NCBI GenBank assembly: GCA_016926625.1
Contig: JAFGOE010000100.1
Coordinates: 21,727-85,726 of the forward strand
Source: Candidatus Zhuqueibacterota bacterium
GTDB lineage: Bacteria > Zhuqueibacterota > Zhuqueibacteria > Thermofontimicrobiales > Thiofontviventaceae
DNA: 64,000 bases
Direction of reading: 5' to 3'
The translations under genes and the position numbers were made by a program. The notes beneath the pieces were generated by a model. That model was not told the DNA's origin, did no database searches, and worked only from the letters and a program-made list of their open reading frames with translations. Shown one piece after another: positions 36,854-46,884 of this stretch; within the stretch, counting starts at the first letter, position 1; every line of letters begins with the position of its first letter.

Positions 36854-37909
36854 ATGAAGATTGGATTGATAGGATTATCGAATTCAGGGAAGACGACGAT
36901 AATGAACGCACTGGCGAAGACTGATGCAGAGGTCACGCCGTATGCTAATACCAATACAGAACCGAATGTAGCCATAGTAAATGTCGGAGATGAGCGGATC
37001 GAACGATTGTCGCAGATGTATCAACCTAAAAAGACGACTTATGCGACCATCGAGATTTTGGATTTCATTGGTTTCAGCAGTGAGAACGCTGATTCAAAAT
37101 TTATTCAAACGATAAAGCGATCTGATGCACTGGCACATGTTGTGCGTAATTTTAATGATGGTTTGCTGGGAGAGCCAAATCCGTTGCGTGATGTACGAGT
37201 CATCGATTCAGAGTTAATTCTCTCCGATATGATAATCGTTGAAAACAGGTTAGATCGAATTGCAACCAATAAGAAGCGGGGTATTAAGTCGAATGATTCC
37301 GGTTTGGAGGAGTCCATACTGCAGCGTATTCATGCTCATCTGAATGAGAATAAGCCTATTTCCGACCTGCCGATCAATGCAGATGAAAAACGTATCATCA
37401 ATGGCTTCCAGTTTTTAACGCAGAAACCGCTATTTATCATCTTGAATTCCGAGGAAGATTGTTTTGGGAAGAACGGTGAATTAATCGCTGAAATTGAGAC
37501 GGTCCATGCTGTGATTGAATTTGCTGGAAAATTTGAAATGGAATTGTCTCGTTTAGGTGATCCTGAAGAAATCAATCTGTTTATGGAGGATATCGGCATC
37601 GAAGTATCGGCCAGAAACAGGTTGACTCAATTTGCTTACGACATTTTAGGATATACGAGTTTCTTTACTGTTGGGAAAGATGAGGTGCGAGCCTGGACGA
37701 TACATAAAGGGGAAACCGCAGTGGATGCGGCGATGGCGATCCATTCCGATCTGGCCAGAGGATTTATTCGAGCTGAATGTTTCAGTTACGACGATTTAAT
37801 GACCGTAGGTTCTGAAGCAGAGGTCAAGAAAAACGGAAAATATCGCTTAGAAGGAAAAGATTACATTGTGAACGATGGTGATATTTTAAGCATTCGATTC
37901 AATGTTTGA
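36854..37909 (+). CDS. ychF: YchF/OLA1-type GTPase
   Basis: An Obg-related P-loop NTPase with Walker A GLSNSGKTT at residues 6-14, a central coiled-coil region (about 130-200) and a C-terminal TGS-like/DUF933 domain (AWTIHKGETAVDAAMAIHSD, FIRAECFSYDDLM). In YchF the nucleotide-specificity NKxD motif is replaced, giving ATP preference; here the corresponding stretch reads ILNSEED, also not NKxD. Length (351) is close to the family's ~363. The ATG lacks a good ribosome binding site. Confidence 0.9.
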   Translation: MKIGLIGLSNSGKTTIMNALAKTDAEVTPYANTNTEPNVAIVNVGDERIERLSQMYQPKKTTYATIEILDFIGFSSENADSKFIQTIKRSDALAHVVRNFNDGLLGEPNPLRDVRVIDSELILSDMIIVENRLDRIATNKKRGIKSNDSGLEESILQRIHAHLNENKPISDLPINADEKRIINGFQFLTQKPLFIILNSEEDCFGKNGELIAEIETVHAVIEFAGKFEMELSRLGDPEEINLFMEDIGIEVSARNRLTQFAYDILGYTSFFTVGKDEVRAWTIHKGETAVDAAMAIHSDLARGFIRAECFSYDDLMTVGSEAEVKKNGKYRLEGKDYIVNDGDILSIRFNV

Positions 37910-38106
37910 TCTGTAAAGATGACGATGCATAGTGGTTTCAGCCATTATCATTCTAATTGACGAAGGACAAAATCGACCATTACATTGAATAGTTCTTCAT
38001 TAGTTCTTCATGCGATACAGAGGGGGGTATATCAAAAATCACACGATATGATATCTAGCACAATCAGTAGAAGTACATATACTCATCTTATACAATATGT
38101 GGTATT

Positions 38107-38124
38107 TGACGAATAAATTCGTCA
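38107..38124 (-). terminator. Short hairpin after gatB
   Basis: TGACGAAT and its complement form an 8-bp perfect stem around two bases, 8 bases beyond the gatB stop codon on the minus strand. No T-run follows, so it is a weak candidate for the end of the long minus-strand transcript. The 222-base gap 37910-38131 contains nothing else recognisable. Confidence 0.35.
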
Positions 38125-38131
38125 CTACAGG

Positions 38132-39610
38132 TTAACTTTTGATACAGCCCCAATTTGATTCACGCTGTTTTTCCAGTTTATCTTTAAGTATTTCATTAAC
38201 GACTTGTGGATTGGCTCTTCCTTTTGACTCCCGCATGATTTGTCCCACCAGGAAACCGAATATTTTAACTTTTCCCGAAAGATAGTCGGCGACTTCTTTT
38301 TGATGTTGTCCCAGAATTTTGTCGATCAACGCGGATATTTCTGTTGTATCGGAAACTTGACTGAGGCCAAGTTGCGTGACCAATTCCGATGGTGCGCGCT
38401 TATCGGACATCATCTTCGTGAACAGTGTCTTTGCAATGGTTAGATTGATGACCTTTTTTTCAATAAGATGCAACAATTCGGACAGACGGCCAGGTTCGAT
38501 CGCAAATTCATTGATCGTAATTTTCCCTTCGTTTAAGCTCCGCAAGACATCTCCCATAATCCAATTGCTCACCGATTTATAATCCTTGATTTCTTTTGCA
38601 ACGGCCTCAAAATAATCGGCGATCTCCTTCGATTCGGTGAGGACTTCGGCATCGTATTGAGGCAGCTTGTAATCCTCCATAAATCGTTTCAATTTATCCT
38701 CGGGTAGTTCTGGGAGTTTTTTTTGGATCGTATCAATCGTGGAGTGACGGATGATGACGGGTACCAGATCTGGGTCAGGAAAATACCGATAATCGTGAGC
38801 CATTTCCTTGGAGCGCATCGGAACGACGCAGTTGAGTTTATCGTCCCACATTAGTGTGACCTGTTTGATTCGATTCCCGTTTTGAATTTCTTGTACCTGT
38901 CGATTGAATTCGAATTCTAGCGCTTTTTCGACGCCTTTAAACGAGTTCATATTTTTAAGTTCAGTTTTGATGCCCAAAGTTTTGGAATGCAAAGGGCGTA
39001 TTGAGATGTTCGCATCACAGCGCAGGCTTCCCTGCTCCATGTTTCCGTCACAAATATCGAGGTATTGCACCAATTGTTTCAATTTGGTGAGGAAGAGGTA
39101 CGCTTCTTGTGGGGAGCGAATATCGGGTTCTGTTACGAGTTCAAGGAGAGGCACGCCACATCGATTAAGATCGATCAGGGTTTGATCTGCATCGACATAC
39201 TCTTCTGCGTGAATCGATTTTCCTGCATCCTCTTCGATATGAATTCTGGTAATCCTGATGCGGTGAGTGGATTCAGTATCGTTGACTTCGATAAATCCGT
39301 TGCTGCACAATGGATCTTCGAATTGAGAAATTTGATAGCCTTTGGGGAGGTCGGGGTAAAAATAATTTTTCCTGGCGAAAATAGATCGTTCGGCGATTGA
39401 GCAATGGGTAGCCAGGGCGAGTCGAATACCGAATTCAATGGCTCTTTCATTCAGAACAGGCAATACACCTGGCATGCCGAGACAGACAGGGCAAACCTGA
39501 GTGTTCTGGGGTGCTCCGAAACAAGTACTGCAATGACAGAATAATTTGGAATTCGTCAAAAGCTGAATATGTATTTCCAGTCCGATAACCGGTTCGTACA
39601 TCGTATTCAT
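38132..39610 (-). CDS. gatB: Asp/Glu-tRNA amidotransferase subunit B
   Basis: GatB binds misacylated Asp-tRNA(Asn)/Glu-tRNA(Gln), activates the side chain, and passes it to ammonia from GatA. The [18 protein letters not shown] start, the zinc Cys residues (CHCSTC, CPVC), [14 protein letters not shown] and the C-terminal YqeY-like tail (about 345-485) are present. Length of 492 is normal. The ATG overlaps the stop of gatA by four bases. No gatC gene is visible in the window. Confidence 0.97.
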   Translation of the reverse strand: MNTMYEPVIGLEIHIQLLTNSKLFCHCSTCFGAPQNTQVCPVCLGMPGVLPVLNERAIEFGIRLALATHCSIAERSIFARKNYFYPDLPKGYQISQFEDPLCSNGFIEVNDTESTHRIRITRIHIEEDAGKSIHAEEYVDADQTLIDLNRCGVPLLELVTEPDIRSPQEAYLFLTKLKQLVQYLDICDGNMEQGSLRCDANISIRPLHSKTLGIKTELKNMNSFKGVEKALEFEFNRQVQEIQNGNRIKQVTLMWDDKLNCVVPMRSKEMAHDYRYFPDPDLVPVIIRHSTIDTIQKKLPELPEDKLKRFMEDYKLPQYDAEVLTESKEIADYFEAVAKEIKDYKSVSNWIMGDVLRSLNEGKITINEFAIEPGRLSELLHLIEKKVINLTIAKTLFTKMMSDKRAPSELVTQLGLSQVSDTTEISALIDKILGQHQKEVADYLSGKVKIFGFLVGQIMRESKGRANPQVVNEILKDKLEKQRESNWGCIKS

Positions 39611-41055
39611 CGTGCGATATCTCTTGTGGAATAATTACGTTCAATAAAGAATGCCAGTTTTAGCAGGGTTGATTCATCGAAGGATCTTCCCATAATCTGC
39701 AGTCCGATCGGTAAATCGTTCATGTCTTTCCCAACGGGTATTGAAATCGCCGGGATACCAGCGAGGTTGGCCGGAACAGTATAGATATCTGATAGATACA
39801 TATCGAGCGGATCGGACATTTTATCACCAATTTTAAACGCGGTGGTCGGAGAAGTCGGGGTTAAGATGCAATCGCACCGATCAAAGGCGTTTTGGAAGTC
39901 GGATTTGATCAATGCACGGACTTTCTGCGCTTTTCGATAATAGGCATCGTAATATCCACTCGATAAGACGTAAGTACCCAGCATGATCCGCCGTTTAACT
40001 TCATCACCGAAGGCCTGGCGTCTTGAATTTACATACATTTCGTCGAGCGATTGAACACTCTCGCTGCGATAACCGTATCGGGCGCCATCATAACGTTCCA
40101 GGTTGGATGAAGCCTCGGCGGTGGCGATGATATAGTAGTCTGCGATAGCGTATTCTGTATGGGGAAGTGAGATCGGGACGACTGAGAATCCGGACGCTTT
40201 GAGGAAATCGATCACGTGGTCTATCCTCGTCTTTATTTCTGTCTCTAAATGTTCAGAAAAGTATTCGATCGGGAGTCCGATAGTCAATCCTTGCATGTTA
40301 TCTTGCAGCGCCTCCACATAGGAGGGTACGGGTGAGTCGCTGCATGTCGAATCGTTCGTATCCTGACCGGCGATGACTTCTAAAATACGGGCGCAATCTT
40401 CTACATTTGTAGTTAGAGGGCCGATCTGATCAAGCGAAGAGGCAAAAGCGACCAGGCCGAAGCGGGAGACGCGGCCGTAAGTAGGTTTCAAACCGACGAT
40501 TCCGCAGAATGAAGCGGGTTGTCTTATCGATCCACCCGTGTCCGAACCCAGTGCAGCCATAGAAAGATTCGCGGCGACGGAGACGGCTGAACCACCTGAT
40601 GACCCACCGGGCACACGCGTTGTATCGTGAGGATTTTTCACGGTTCCGAAGTGACTGGTTTCATTGGAAGAACCCATCGCGAATTCGTCCATATTGGTCT
40701 TCGCAATGATAATAGCGTCCTCTGATTCGAGCTTGTGGATGACCGTCGCGTCGTAAGGCGAGATAAAATTACTTAAAATCCTTGAAGCGCAGGTAGTCCT
40801 GACATCTTTAACACATATATTATCTTTGATTGCAATGACCAGACCAGATAATTTTTTTAAGCCTCTTTCACGGATTTGATGGTCGATCAGCTCTGCTCTT
40901 TTAAGGGCGCGATCATTCAGAAGGGTGATGAACGAATTCAGTGTATTTTGTTTATTAATTTCCCTCAAATAGTGATCGACGATTTTGACACAATTGATGC
41001 GTCGTTCCGCTAATAGATTTCGGACAGAACCATAGGAATTCTCGATAAGCTTCAA
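39607..41055 (-). CDS. gatA: Asp/Glu-tRNA amidotransferase subunit A
   Basis: GatA hydrolyses glutamine for the tRNA-dependent amidation. It has the amidase-signature Ser-Ser-Lys triad: Lys in [10 protein letters not shown], Ser in [14 protein letters not shown], and Ser in [10 protein letters not shown]. The open frame continues to 41217 but this would overlap tatA. The TTG at 41055 gives [19 protein letters not shown], which aligns with the normal GatA N-terminus, and starts 19 bases after the tatA stop. The translated length of 482 is typical. The rare TTG start is therefore favoured. Confidence 0.95.
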   Translation of the reverse strand: MKLIENSYGSVRNLLAERRINCVKIVDHYLREINKQNTLNSFITLLNDRALKRAELIDHQIRERGLKKLSGLVIAIKDNICVKDVRTTCASRILSNFISPYDATVIHKLESEDAIIIAKTNMDEFAMGSSNETSHFGTVKNPHDTTRVPGGSSGGSAVSVAANLSMAALGSDTGGSIRQPASFCGIVGLKPTYGRVSRFGLVAFASSLDQIGPLTTNVEDCARILEVIAGQDTNDSTCSDSPVPSYVEALQDNMQGLTIGLPIEYFSEHLETEIKTRIDHVIDFLKASGFSVVPISLPHTEYAIADYYIIATAEASSNLERYDGARYGYRSESVQSLDEMYVNSRRQAFGDEVKRRIMLGTYVLSSGYYDAYYRKAQKVRALIKSDFQNAFDRCDCILTPTSPTTAFKIGDKMSDPLDMYLSDIYTVPANLAGIPAISIPVGKDMNDLPIGLQIMGRSFDESTLLKLAFFIERNYSTRDIAR

Positions 41056-41074
41056 ATCACTGTTCCCGTGTAAT

Positions 41075-41296
41075 TTATTTGTCGTCTTTGGTTTCGGTCT
41101 TATTTTGCTGATCGATTTGAGGGGTGTCGTCTTTACCGATTTCACGAGTTGCCTTCTTAAACTCCTTAATACCCTGACCCAGACCTTTTGCCAACTCGGG
41201 TAATCTTTTTGCACCAAAGAAAATCAAAAGAACGGCGAGAATTATGATGAGCTCTTGAAGTCCTATTGGTCCTAAAAATGCGACTATTGCTAACAT
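41075..41296 (-). CDS. tatA: Twin-arginine translocation protein TatA/E (copy 1)
   Basis: A single N-terminal membrane helix ([24 protein letters not shown]) followed by an amphipathic helix with FKKATREIG and an acidic tail, as in TatA. A GGAGG 8 bases before the ATG at 41296 fixes the start; the frame opens five codons earlier. It lies 23 bases downstream of a second tatA gene. TatC is not in view. Confidence 0.92.
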   Translation of the reverse strand: MLAIVAFLGPIGLQELIIILAVLLIFFGAKRLPELAKGLGQGIKEFKKATREIGKDDTPQIDQQNKTETKDDK

Positions 41297-41319
41297 GGCA
41301 GTTGCCTCCATAAGAATAA

Positions 41320-41508
41320 TTAACCTTTTAAATCATGATCTCTGTCATCGATATTGAGTTCCTCTTTGACTTCTTCGATTGCGGATCTGAATTGTTTAAC
41401 AGCTTTTCCGAACCCCCTTGCCAGTTCAGGCAGTTTTTCCTTGCCGAAAACCAGCAGCACGATCAGGAAGATCACTAATAATTCAGTGGTCCCAATGGAT
41501 CCAAACAT
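41320..41508 (-). CDS. tatA: Twin-arginine translocation protein TatA/E (copy 2)
   Basis: A 62-residue TatA-type protein: [20 protein letters not shown] membrane helix with the FGxxKLPELA hinge, then an amphipathic helix and the acidic [11 protein letters not shown] tail. The ATG is preceded by CGGAGA. One of the tandem copies may work as TatB, but both are TatA-length; lineages with only TatA and TatC use such paralogues. Confidence 0.92.
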   Translation of the reverse strand: MFGSIGTTELLVIFLIVLLVFGKEKLPELARGFGKAVKQFRSAIEEVKEELNIDDRDHDLKG

Positions 41509-41540
41509 GATTGCATATCTCCGTTACTACGTTTATTGAC

Positions 41541-41819
41541 TCAATAATGTTTTTCACTACGGTACCATCTTAGAATGTAAGCAGCGAGAGCGATGCCGAT
41601 GATACCGATCACGTTTAATTTGAAAGAAAAGCCAAATGTAAAGACAAATACTCCTAAATTGATTGTAAACGGTTCAAAGCCAAAGATAGCTGATCTCAGA
41701 AAAAATTGTTCCACAACACCCTGGGGCAGAAGTAAGGCGATCAATTCGCCGATCGTGGTGCCGATCATGGCTCCGAGGAACAGTATAAAAATTATATAGC
41801 CAAGCGGACGTCTTCTCAT
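41541..41819 (-). CDS. DUF4321 membrane protein
   Basis: A 92-residue protein with two membrane segments (about 8-31 and 60-83) and a conserved GYIIFILFLGAMIGTTIGEL start that matches the DUF4321 family. This family has no known function. It is located upstream of the tat genes on the minus strand. Confidence 0.75.
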   Translation of the reverse strand: MRRRPLGYIIFILFLGAMIGTTIGELIALLLPQGVVEQFFLRSAIFGFEPFTINLGVFVFTFGFSFKLNVIGIIGIALAAYILRWYRSEKHY

Positions 41820-41936
41820 GATGCATCACCATCCAAATCAATATTCATACGATCTTTCTATAGAAGCTTAGGGTGAACACGTTCAATAAATATACTAAAA
41901 GATAACATAAAATACAATAGATTTTACAGATGAGTA

Positions 41937-42674
41937 TCAGGTTGTTAACGATTTTGATTTCGCTGAATTGATGAAAAAATTCATAATGCCGATAGCAATA
42001 TAGACCAGACAAAGTGGGTATAGCGTCGTATAGGGAAACAGCACGATGAGTAGGAATGAGGTCAGCATGATGATGACGGAGATAGTATGGGCTTTACCAT
42101 CTTTAAACGATATTTTCAGAAAACCGTGATATTCTAAGGTGCTGATCATCAGTAGGCAGGTGATCACGATTTGAGGGCCTAAAAATCGAGTGAGGTGCAA
42201 TTCACCCCAAAAATTGTAATTGAACATGACGAATGAGGATGTGGTCACAGCGGAGACAGGTATTGGGAGTCCACAAAACTTTGTTTTTTTTTCACTCGAA
42301 AAATTCACATTAAAGCGTGCCAGGCGGATACTACCACAGATTAGCGGGAAGAAGCTAATCAGGATCCCGAGTATTCCCATGGTGCTGTAATAGATCGTAT
42401 AGAGTAAGAAAGAGGGGGCTATACCAAAAGAGACGATATCGGCAAGTGAATCGAGCTCGGTACCAAATTCGCTGCGCGACTGAGTGAATCTGGCTAACAC
42501 TCCATCCAGGGAGTCGAATATCGCGGCAAATGAAATGAACCAGCAGCCTGAAATATAATTCGCTTCAGAGAATTTGATGATAGCGATAAAACCACAAAAG
42601 AGATTGAGCAATGTGAAGAATCCGGGGATGATTTTTCTATTGCGTGTGAATAAATCTTCCAATAATTGTCTCAC
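41937..42674 (-). CDS. pssA: CDP-diacylglycerol-serine O-phosphatidyltransferase
   Basis: An integral membrane CDP-alcohol phosphatidyltransferase with the full signature DG-x2-AR-x8-G-x3-D-x3-D (DSLDGVLARF to ELDSLAD) and about seven hydrophobic segments. It makes phosphatidylserine from CDP-diacylglycerol and serine. The frame opens with GTG at 42674, overlapping psd by 38 bases; a TTG at 42662 after GGTGAG is an alternative. Together with psd it forms the phosphatidylethanolamine pathway. Confidence 0.93.
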   Translation of the reverse strand: MRQLLEDLFTRNRKIIPGFFTLLNLFCGFIAIIKFSEANYISGCWFISFAAIFDSLDGVLARFTQSRSEFGTELDSLADIVSFGIAPSFLLYTIYYSTMGILGILISFFPLICGSIRLARFNVNFSSEKKTKFCGLPIPVSAVTTSSFVMFNYNFWGELHLTRFLGPQIVITCLLMISTLEYHGFLKISFKDGKAHTISVIIMLTSFLLIVLFPYTTLYPLCLVYIAIGIMNFFINSAKSKSLTT

Positions 42675-43293
42675 CGCCTTTCACTCTATCGTTTTCATGT
42701 ACGTTCAATTCAGTATCAGGAGGCAGAAAGAGATCGACCCGCGAACCAAATCGAATCATCCCAAATCTTTGTCCGATTTTTACGCGATGTCCTGTTCTTA
42801 CATAGCAAACAATCCGCCGAGCAATTATTCCCGCAATCTGTTTGAGCAGAACTATCTGGCCATCGTTTTCGATGCCGATGATAGTCTGTTCATTTTCCAG
42901 TGATGCTTTTTCTTTGAATGCCGGAATAAATTTCCCTTTGAGATAATTAAAGTAAATAATTTTCCCTGAAATGGGCATGCGATTGATATGCACATCGAAT
43001 AAAGACAGGAAAATACTGATACGCACGACGTTCGACTCGAAAAGATGGTCCTCGTATTCGTTTACGATGTTGACGATCTTCCCATCCGCAGGAGCGATCA
43101 CTACATTTGGATCATTCGGTATCGTACGATCAGGATCTCTGAAAAAAAACAGAATAAAGATCAATACGACCCACGCTAAATATAAGAATCCGGAATGCCA
43201 TGTGCATACGGGTAAAAAGTACGCGATGGTGATCATGATGTTGAGAAAGCCCAGGAACGCGATTATTCCGTAACCATCTTTTGAAATTTTCAT
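42637..43293 (-). CDS. psd: Phosphatidylserine decarboxylase (short, Psd-A type)
   Basis: Converts phosphatidylserine to phosphatidylethanolamine. The 218-residue length, two N-terminal membrane segments (about 10-50) and the self-cleaving RFGSRVDLFLP motif, whose Ser becomes the pyruvoyl group, identify the short form common in FCB and alpha-proteobacterial genomes. VVIAPADGKIV and LSLFDVHINRMPISG are also conserved. The gene overlaps pssA downstream and follows the PurC-like gene by 10 bases. Confidence 0.95.
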   Translation of the reverse strand: MKISKDGYGIIAFLGFLNIMITIAYFLPVCTWHSGFLYLAWVVLIFILFFFRDPDRTIPNDPNVVIAPADGKIVNIVNEYEDHLFESNVVRISIFLSLFDVHINRMPISGKIIYFNYLKGKFIPAFKEKASLENEQTIIGIENDGQIVLLKQIAGIIARRIVCYVRTGHRVKIGQRFGMIRFGSRVDLFLPPDTELNVHENDRVKGGETIIGRFIHTQ

Positions 43294-43303
43294 TATACTA
43301 AAA

Positions 43304-44011
43304 TTATACTTTAAATATTATATCTGATAATCGATTGAAATATTCCGGAGCTTGTTCCAGATTGTCCTTATTCCATTTGGGCACAAATTTTTCCGATGTC
43401 ACCGGATTGATAAAACTCATCGTATCGAGAGTGAGAGGCATGGCAATCATGATCGTATCGTTCAATTTTCCGAACTGGAGCTTGAAGTCGATTAACTGAA
43501 GATTTCTTCTCATAAACAGAGATTTTAAAATGACATTGGTCTTGGATGAAAATCGTTCTATCGTCTTTAAATCCTCTGTATTGACACGACAGAATACGAG
43601 GGCATGGCTCGTGTTGATCATGGTACGCTGACCGCTCTCATCGATAAGAAAATATTCGGTAACCGGGGGTACTAATTCTTTATTTTCATCGAGATTAAAT
43701 CGTTTACGGAAATCATCATTGGTTATATTGTGGATCACAATATCTATCGGGAACAGCTCAACCTGTTTAATCAGGATTTCCCTTAAACCAAGGTCCTTCA
43801 CAAAATGGGTTTGGATGTGGAATCCTTCGAGATACTCATAAATGAAAGTGGCAATCTGTTTGTTAATCTGCCCTTTTCCCTTTACCATGCTCTTTTTATC
43901 CGAATCTTCGACAGCCAATTCATCTGTGAAATCCAGGATCAAGTGAGAGGAATCTTCAATCTTGTATACAATGAGCGAATTATGTTCATCGATTTTAGTC
44001 TTTCTTTTCAA
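43304..44011 (-). CDS. Divergent PurC (SAICAR synthetase) homologue, likely not catalytic
   Basis: The 235-residue chain aligns over its length with PurC: KGKGQINKQIATFIYEYLEG, IQTHFVKDLGLREILIKQVE, VPPVTEYF and the DFKLQFG block. Key family residues are lost. The N-terminal ATP-loop GKAK reads HNSL, the VVRNxxAGS signature reads IVIHNITNDD, E in DFKLEFG is Q, and LADEISPDT reads IAMPLTLDT. The gene sits between degP-like and psd/pssA genes, not in a purine operon. It may be a pseudo-enzyme or have a new ligand. The reading frame is intact, so it appears to be maintained. Confidence 0.75.
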   Translation of the reverse strand: MKRKTKIDEHNSLIVYKIEDSSHLILDFTDELAVEDSDKKSMVKGKGQINKQIATFIYEYLEGFHIQTHFVKDLGLREILIKQVELFPIDIVIHNITNDDFRKRFNLDENKELVPPVTEYFLIDESGQRTMINTSHALVFCRVNTEDLKTIERFSSKTNVILKSLFMRRNLQLIDFKLQFGKLNDTIMIAMPLTLDTMSFINPVTSEKFVPKWNKDNLEQAPEYFNRLSDIIFKV

Positions 44012-44061
44012 AACGAAGTCTCCATAGTTGGTCAGTATTACGTTAAGAGGTTGCTTTCAGA

Positions 44062-45267
44062 CTACTTCGGCAATTTACCGAGCTGAATGGTAACATCGAT
44101 GACACGCTTGTCACGGAAGACTTTTAAACGTAACTCGTCTCCGCTTTTATAGTCGAGACTTTCGATCAATTCACGAAGATCTCTTGTGTTTTTTATTTTG
44201 TTATCTTCAACTTCGATTATGATGTCACCTACTTTGAGATTAGTTTGAGCAGCCGGACTATTCGCTTCGATATTTGATACGATCACGCCGTCGGTATCAG
44301 TTTTGCCAAAATATCGCGCGATCAGGCTGTTCAAGTCCTCCACTTCCAATCCGGTCCAGAACGCCCGGTCAACTTTACCATATTGTCTCAGGTCGCTCGT
44401 GATTTTTTTGACGCGGTTGATGGGGATAGCGAACCCGAGACCGATTGAGGCGGTCATCGTCTGCGAGCCGGAGTAGATGAACGTATTTACCCCGATGACT
44501 TCACCGAGGCTATTGACGAGCGGTCCTCCGCTGTTCCCACCGTTGATGGAAGCATCGGTTTGAATCATATCCTGATAGACGCGATTATTGTCCTGCTTCC
44601 CAAAGTCCCTATCCACAGCGCTGACGATACCGATAGTGACTGAGGGATGTGCTCCTAATTCAAATAATCCGAAGGGATTTCCGAAAGCGATCGCCCATTC
44701 ACCAATGAGCAGGTCATCGGAATCCCCAAGCGCGACGTATGGGAAATCTTTTTTTCCATCGATCTTCAACAGAGCGATATCTGAGATGTAGTCGGATGCC
44801 ACGATCTGAGCCTGATACTTACTTTTATCGGGTAATGTGACCACGATCTCGGTAGCGTTATGGATGACATGTTCATTCGTCAACAAGTAACCATCGGGTG
44901 AGATAATGAATCCTGATCCCAGCCCTTTAACTGCCTGGCGTTGGCGCAATTCTGGGAAAAAGAATTGTAAAAATGGATCATCGCTGTAGAAGCTTCTGGC
45001 GTCGTATTCCCGAATCTGGATCACGTTGATACCTACGACGGCTGAACTCACTTTTGTAACAGCTTGAGTGATTGCGTTTTGCCGTGAATTGCCGATATAT
45101 TGCATTGACGCCTGTTTAATGGGTGGCCCATCCTCCGGTACTTGAAGTTTATGGCTGTTTGCCTTGTTAAAACCGGGTATATGGTCAGAAACTAAAAAAT
45201 TCCAGACCAGTACTCCAACGATCGCACCCATCACGATAAATAGTAAGTGAATGAGAATTTTCTTCAT
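44062..45267 (-). CDS. HtrA/DegP-family serine protease with one PDZ domain
   Basis: A periplasmic quality-control protease. The N-terminal helix (ILIHLLFIVMGAIVGVLVW) is a membrane anchor. The trypsin-like domain has His in LTNEHVI, Asp in SDIALLK and Ser in NGGNSGGPL, and a single PDZ domain occupies about residues 310-400, as in DegS/DegQ-short forms. The ATG at 45267 with TAGGA upstream is preferred over the frame opening at 45303, which would overlap tal. It follows tal by 11 bases. Confidence 0.93.
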   Translation of the reverse strand: MKKILIHLLFIVMGAIVGVLVWNFLVSDHIPGFNKANSHKLQVPEDGPPIKQASMQYIGNSRQNAITQAVTKVSSAVVGINVIQIREYDARSFYSDDPFLQFFFPELRQRQAVKGLGSGFIISPDGYLLTNEHVIHNATEIVVTLPDKSKYQAQIVASDYISDIALLKIDGKKDFPYVALGDSDDLLIGEWAIAFGNPFGLFELGAHPSVTIGIVSAVDRDFGKQDNNRVYQDMIQTDASINGGNSGGPLVNSLGEVIGVNTFIYSGSQTMTASIGLGFAIPINRVKKITSDLRQYGKVDRAFWTGLEVEDLNSLIARYFGKTDTDGVIVSNIEANSPAAQTNLKVGDIIIEVEDNKIKNTRDLRELIESLDYKSGDELRLKVFRDKRVIDVTIQLGKLPK

Positions 45268-45278
45268 AACTTTTTTTC

Positions 45279-45926
45279 CTATCTGCTCTTTACTTTTTCC
45301 CAATCGGCGAGAAATTTTTCGATCCCGATATTGGTAAGCGGATGCTTAGCTAGTTGTCCGATGACATGAAATGGAATCGTGGCGATATGAGCACCGGCGA
45401 GAGCGGCCTCCACGACATGCATCGGTGAACGGATACTGGCGACGATCACTTCTGTCTGGAAACCGTAATTATTATATATTGTGACGATTTCATGAACAGT
45501 ATCCATACCGTAACTGCTTATGTCATCGATCCTACCGACGAAAGGACTTACGAACGAGGCGTTCGCCTTGGCCACGAGCAACGCTTGCATTGAATGAAAG
45601 ACGAGAGTAACGTTGGTCCTTATACCCTCAGATTCAAGCTGTTTAACGGCTTTAATCCCTTCCAAAGTCATGGGAATTTTGACGACGACATTTTTATGGA
45701 TTTTGGAGATTTTTCTTGCTTCTTCGATCATACCCCGGGTGTCGAGACTGATGACTTCCGCACTAACCGGTCCATTGACGATATCACAGATGCCCCGAAT
45801 AATGTCCTCGAATTTACCCGGTACTTTAGAGATAAGCGATGGGTTCGTCGTGACACCATCAAGTATACCCATTGCGGCTGCTTCTTTGATTTCATTAATA
45901 TCAGCCGTGTCAATAAAAAATTTCAT
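45279..45926 (-). CDS. tal: Transaldolase / fructose-6-phosphate aldolase family (TalC-type)
   Basis: A short transaldolase of 215 residues, with [11 protein letters not shown] and DGVTTNPSL at the N-terminus and the Schiff-base Lys83 in VVVKIPMT. TalC-size proteins act either as transaldolase or as fructose-6-phosphate aldolase; sequence alone does not decide. A strong GGAGG site lies 5 bases before the ATG. Confidence 0.95.
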   Translation of the reverse strand: MKFFIDTADINEIKEAAAMGILDGVTTNPSLISKVPGKFEDIIRGICDIVNGPVSAEVISLDTRGMIEEARKISKIHKNVVVKIPMTLEGIKAVKQLESEGIRTNVTLVFHSMQALLVAKANASFVSPFVGRIDDISSYGMDTVHEIVTIYNNYGFQTEVIVASIRSPMHVVEAALAGAHIATIPFHVIGQLAKHPLTNIGIEKFLADWEKVKSR

Positions 45927-46019
45927 ACTACCTCCATGATAAATTCTATCAGAGTGTTCGAATTATTATGTAACATAGTTAAATCCAGATTCTGATTCCT
46001 TATGCTAACGCGAAATTAT

Positions 46020-46757
46020 TCATTTATCTTCATAATAAATCTTTTTAAGGCACAAACCATGGGGAGGAATCGTCTTCCCTGCAGCTCTTCTATCTTTTGC
46101 CTGAAGAATGTCACGCATAGTCTCAGGCGCATCATGTTGAGATCCGATGTCGAGCAATGTCCCTCCGATAATTCTGACCATGTTGTGTAAAAATCGATTA
46201 GCCAGTATTTCGATCCTCACGATGTGATTGCTTTCGACGATGTTTAGTTCTTCAATGGTACAGATATGATTGTTGACTTCACTTTTCGTCTGGCAGAACG
46301 ATTTAAAATCATGTTGTCCGATTAAATACGTCGCCGCCTCACGCATATAGTCAGTTGTTAACGGATAAGGATAGAAATACATGTATCGACGACCAATGGC
46401 ATATTGATGTCTTGAGATAGTGTAATGATATAACCGTTTCACGGCGTCGAAGCGAGCGTGAAACGAGTCTGGTACCATCTCCACTGAAAGAACACGAATA
46501 TCTGGTGGCAAAGTTCCATTCATTGCGGCTTTCAGTTTACTGGTCGGAACTTCTCCGGATAATTTGAAATTAGCGACTTGAGCTTCAGCATGTACTCCGG
46601 CATCGGTGCGTCCTGAGCCGATCAGGTTGATCTGCTGGTGAAAGATTCGAAATACCGAATTCTGTACTTCCCCCTGAACAGTTCTTTCGTGCGATTGGAT
46701 TTGCCATCCGCAAAAATTGGTACCGTCGTAATTTATTTCAATCTTATAATTCGTCAT
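46020..46757 (-). CDS. truA: tRNA pseudouridine synthase A
   Basis: TruA converts uridines 38-40 of the anticodon stem. The catalytic Asp52 lies in GSGRTDAGVHA, and YDGTNFCGWQ, VKRLYHYTI and NRFLHNMVRIIGG are all present. The length, 245 residues, is typical. The ecfT gene lies directly upstream with a 127-base gap, an order (ecfT-truA) also found in Firmicutes ribosomal-protein clusters. Confidence 0.97.
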   Translation of the reverse strand: MTNYKIEINYDGTNFCGWQIQSHERTVQGEVQNSVFRIFHQQINLIGSGRTDAGVHAEAQVANFKLSGEVPTSKLKAAMNGTLPPDIRVLSVEMVPDSFHARFDAVKRLYHYTISRHQYAIGRRYMYFYPYPLTTDYMREAATYLIGQHDFKSFCQTKSEVNNHICTIEELNIVESNHIVRIEILANRFLHNMVRIIGGTLLDIGSQHDAPETMRDILQAKDRRAAGKTIPPHGLCLKKIYYEDK

Positions 46758-46884
46758 AAAATCGGATTCAGGTTAATTGCATGTTACATTGCCTGGTTAT
46801 TGATCCGACTGACCGATCAGGTCTACGGATTTAGTCTTTACCAGGAGTCAGAGATTCTCTGGTTTATGCTATTCATATCGCCGA

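Noticed and set aside
41056..41217. 54-residue N-terminal extension of GatA
   Set aside because: It overlaps tatA in another frame, is Lys/Arg-rich and absent from GatA families; the TTG at 41055 gives the normal N-terminus.
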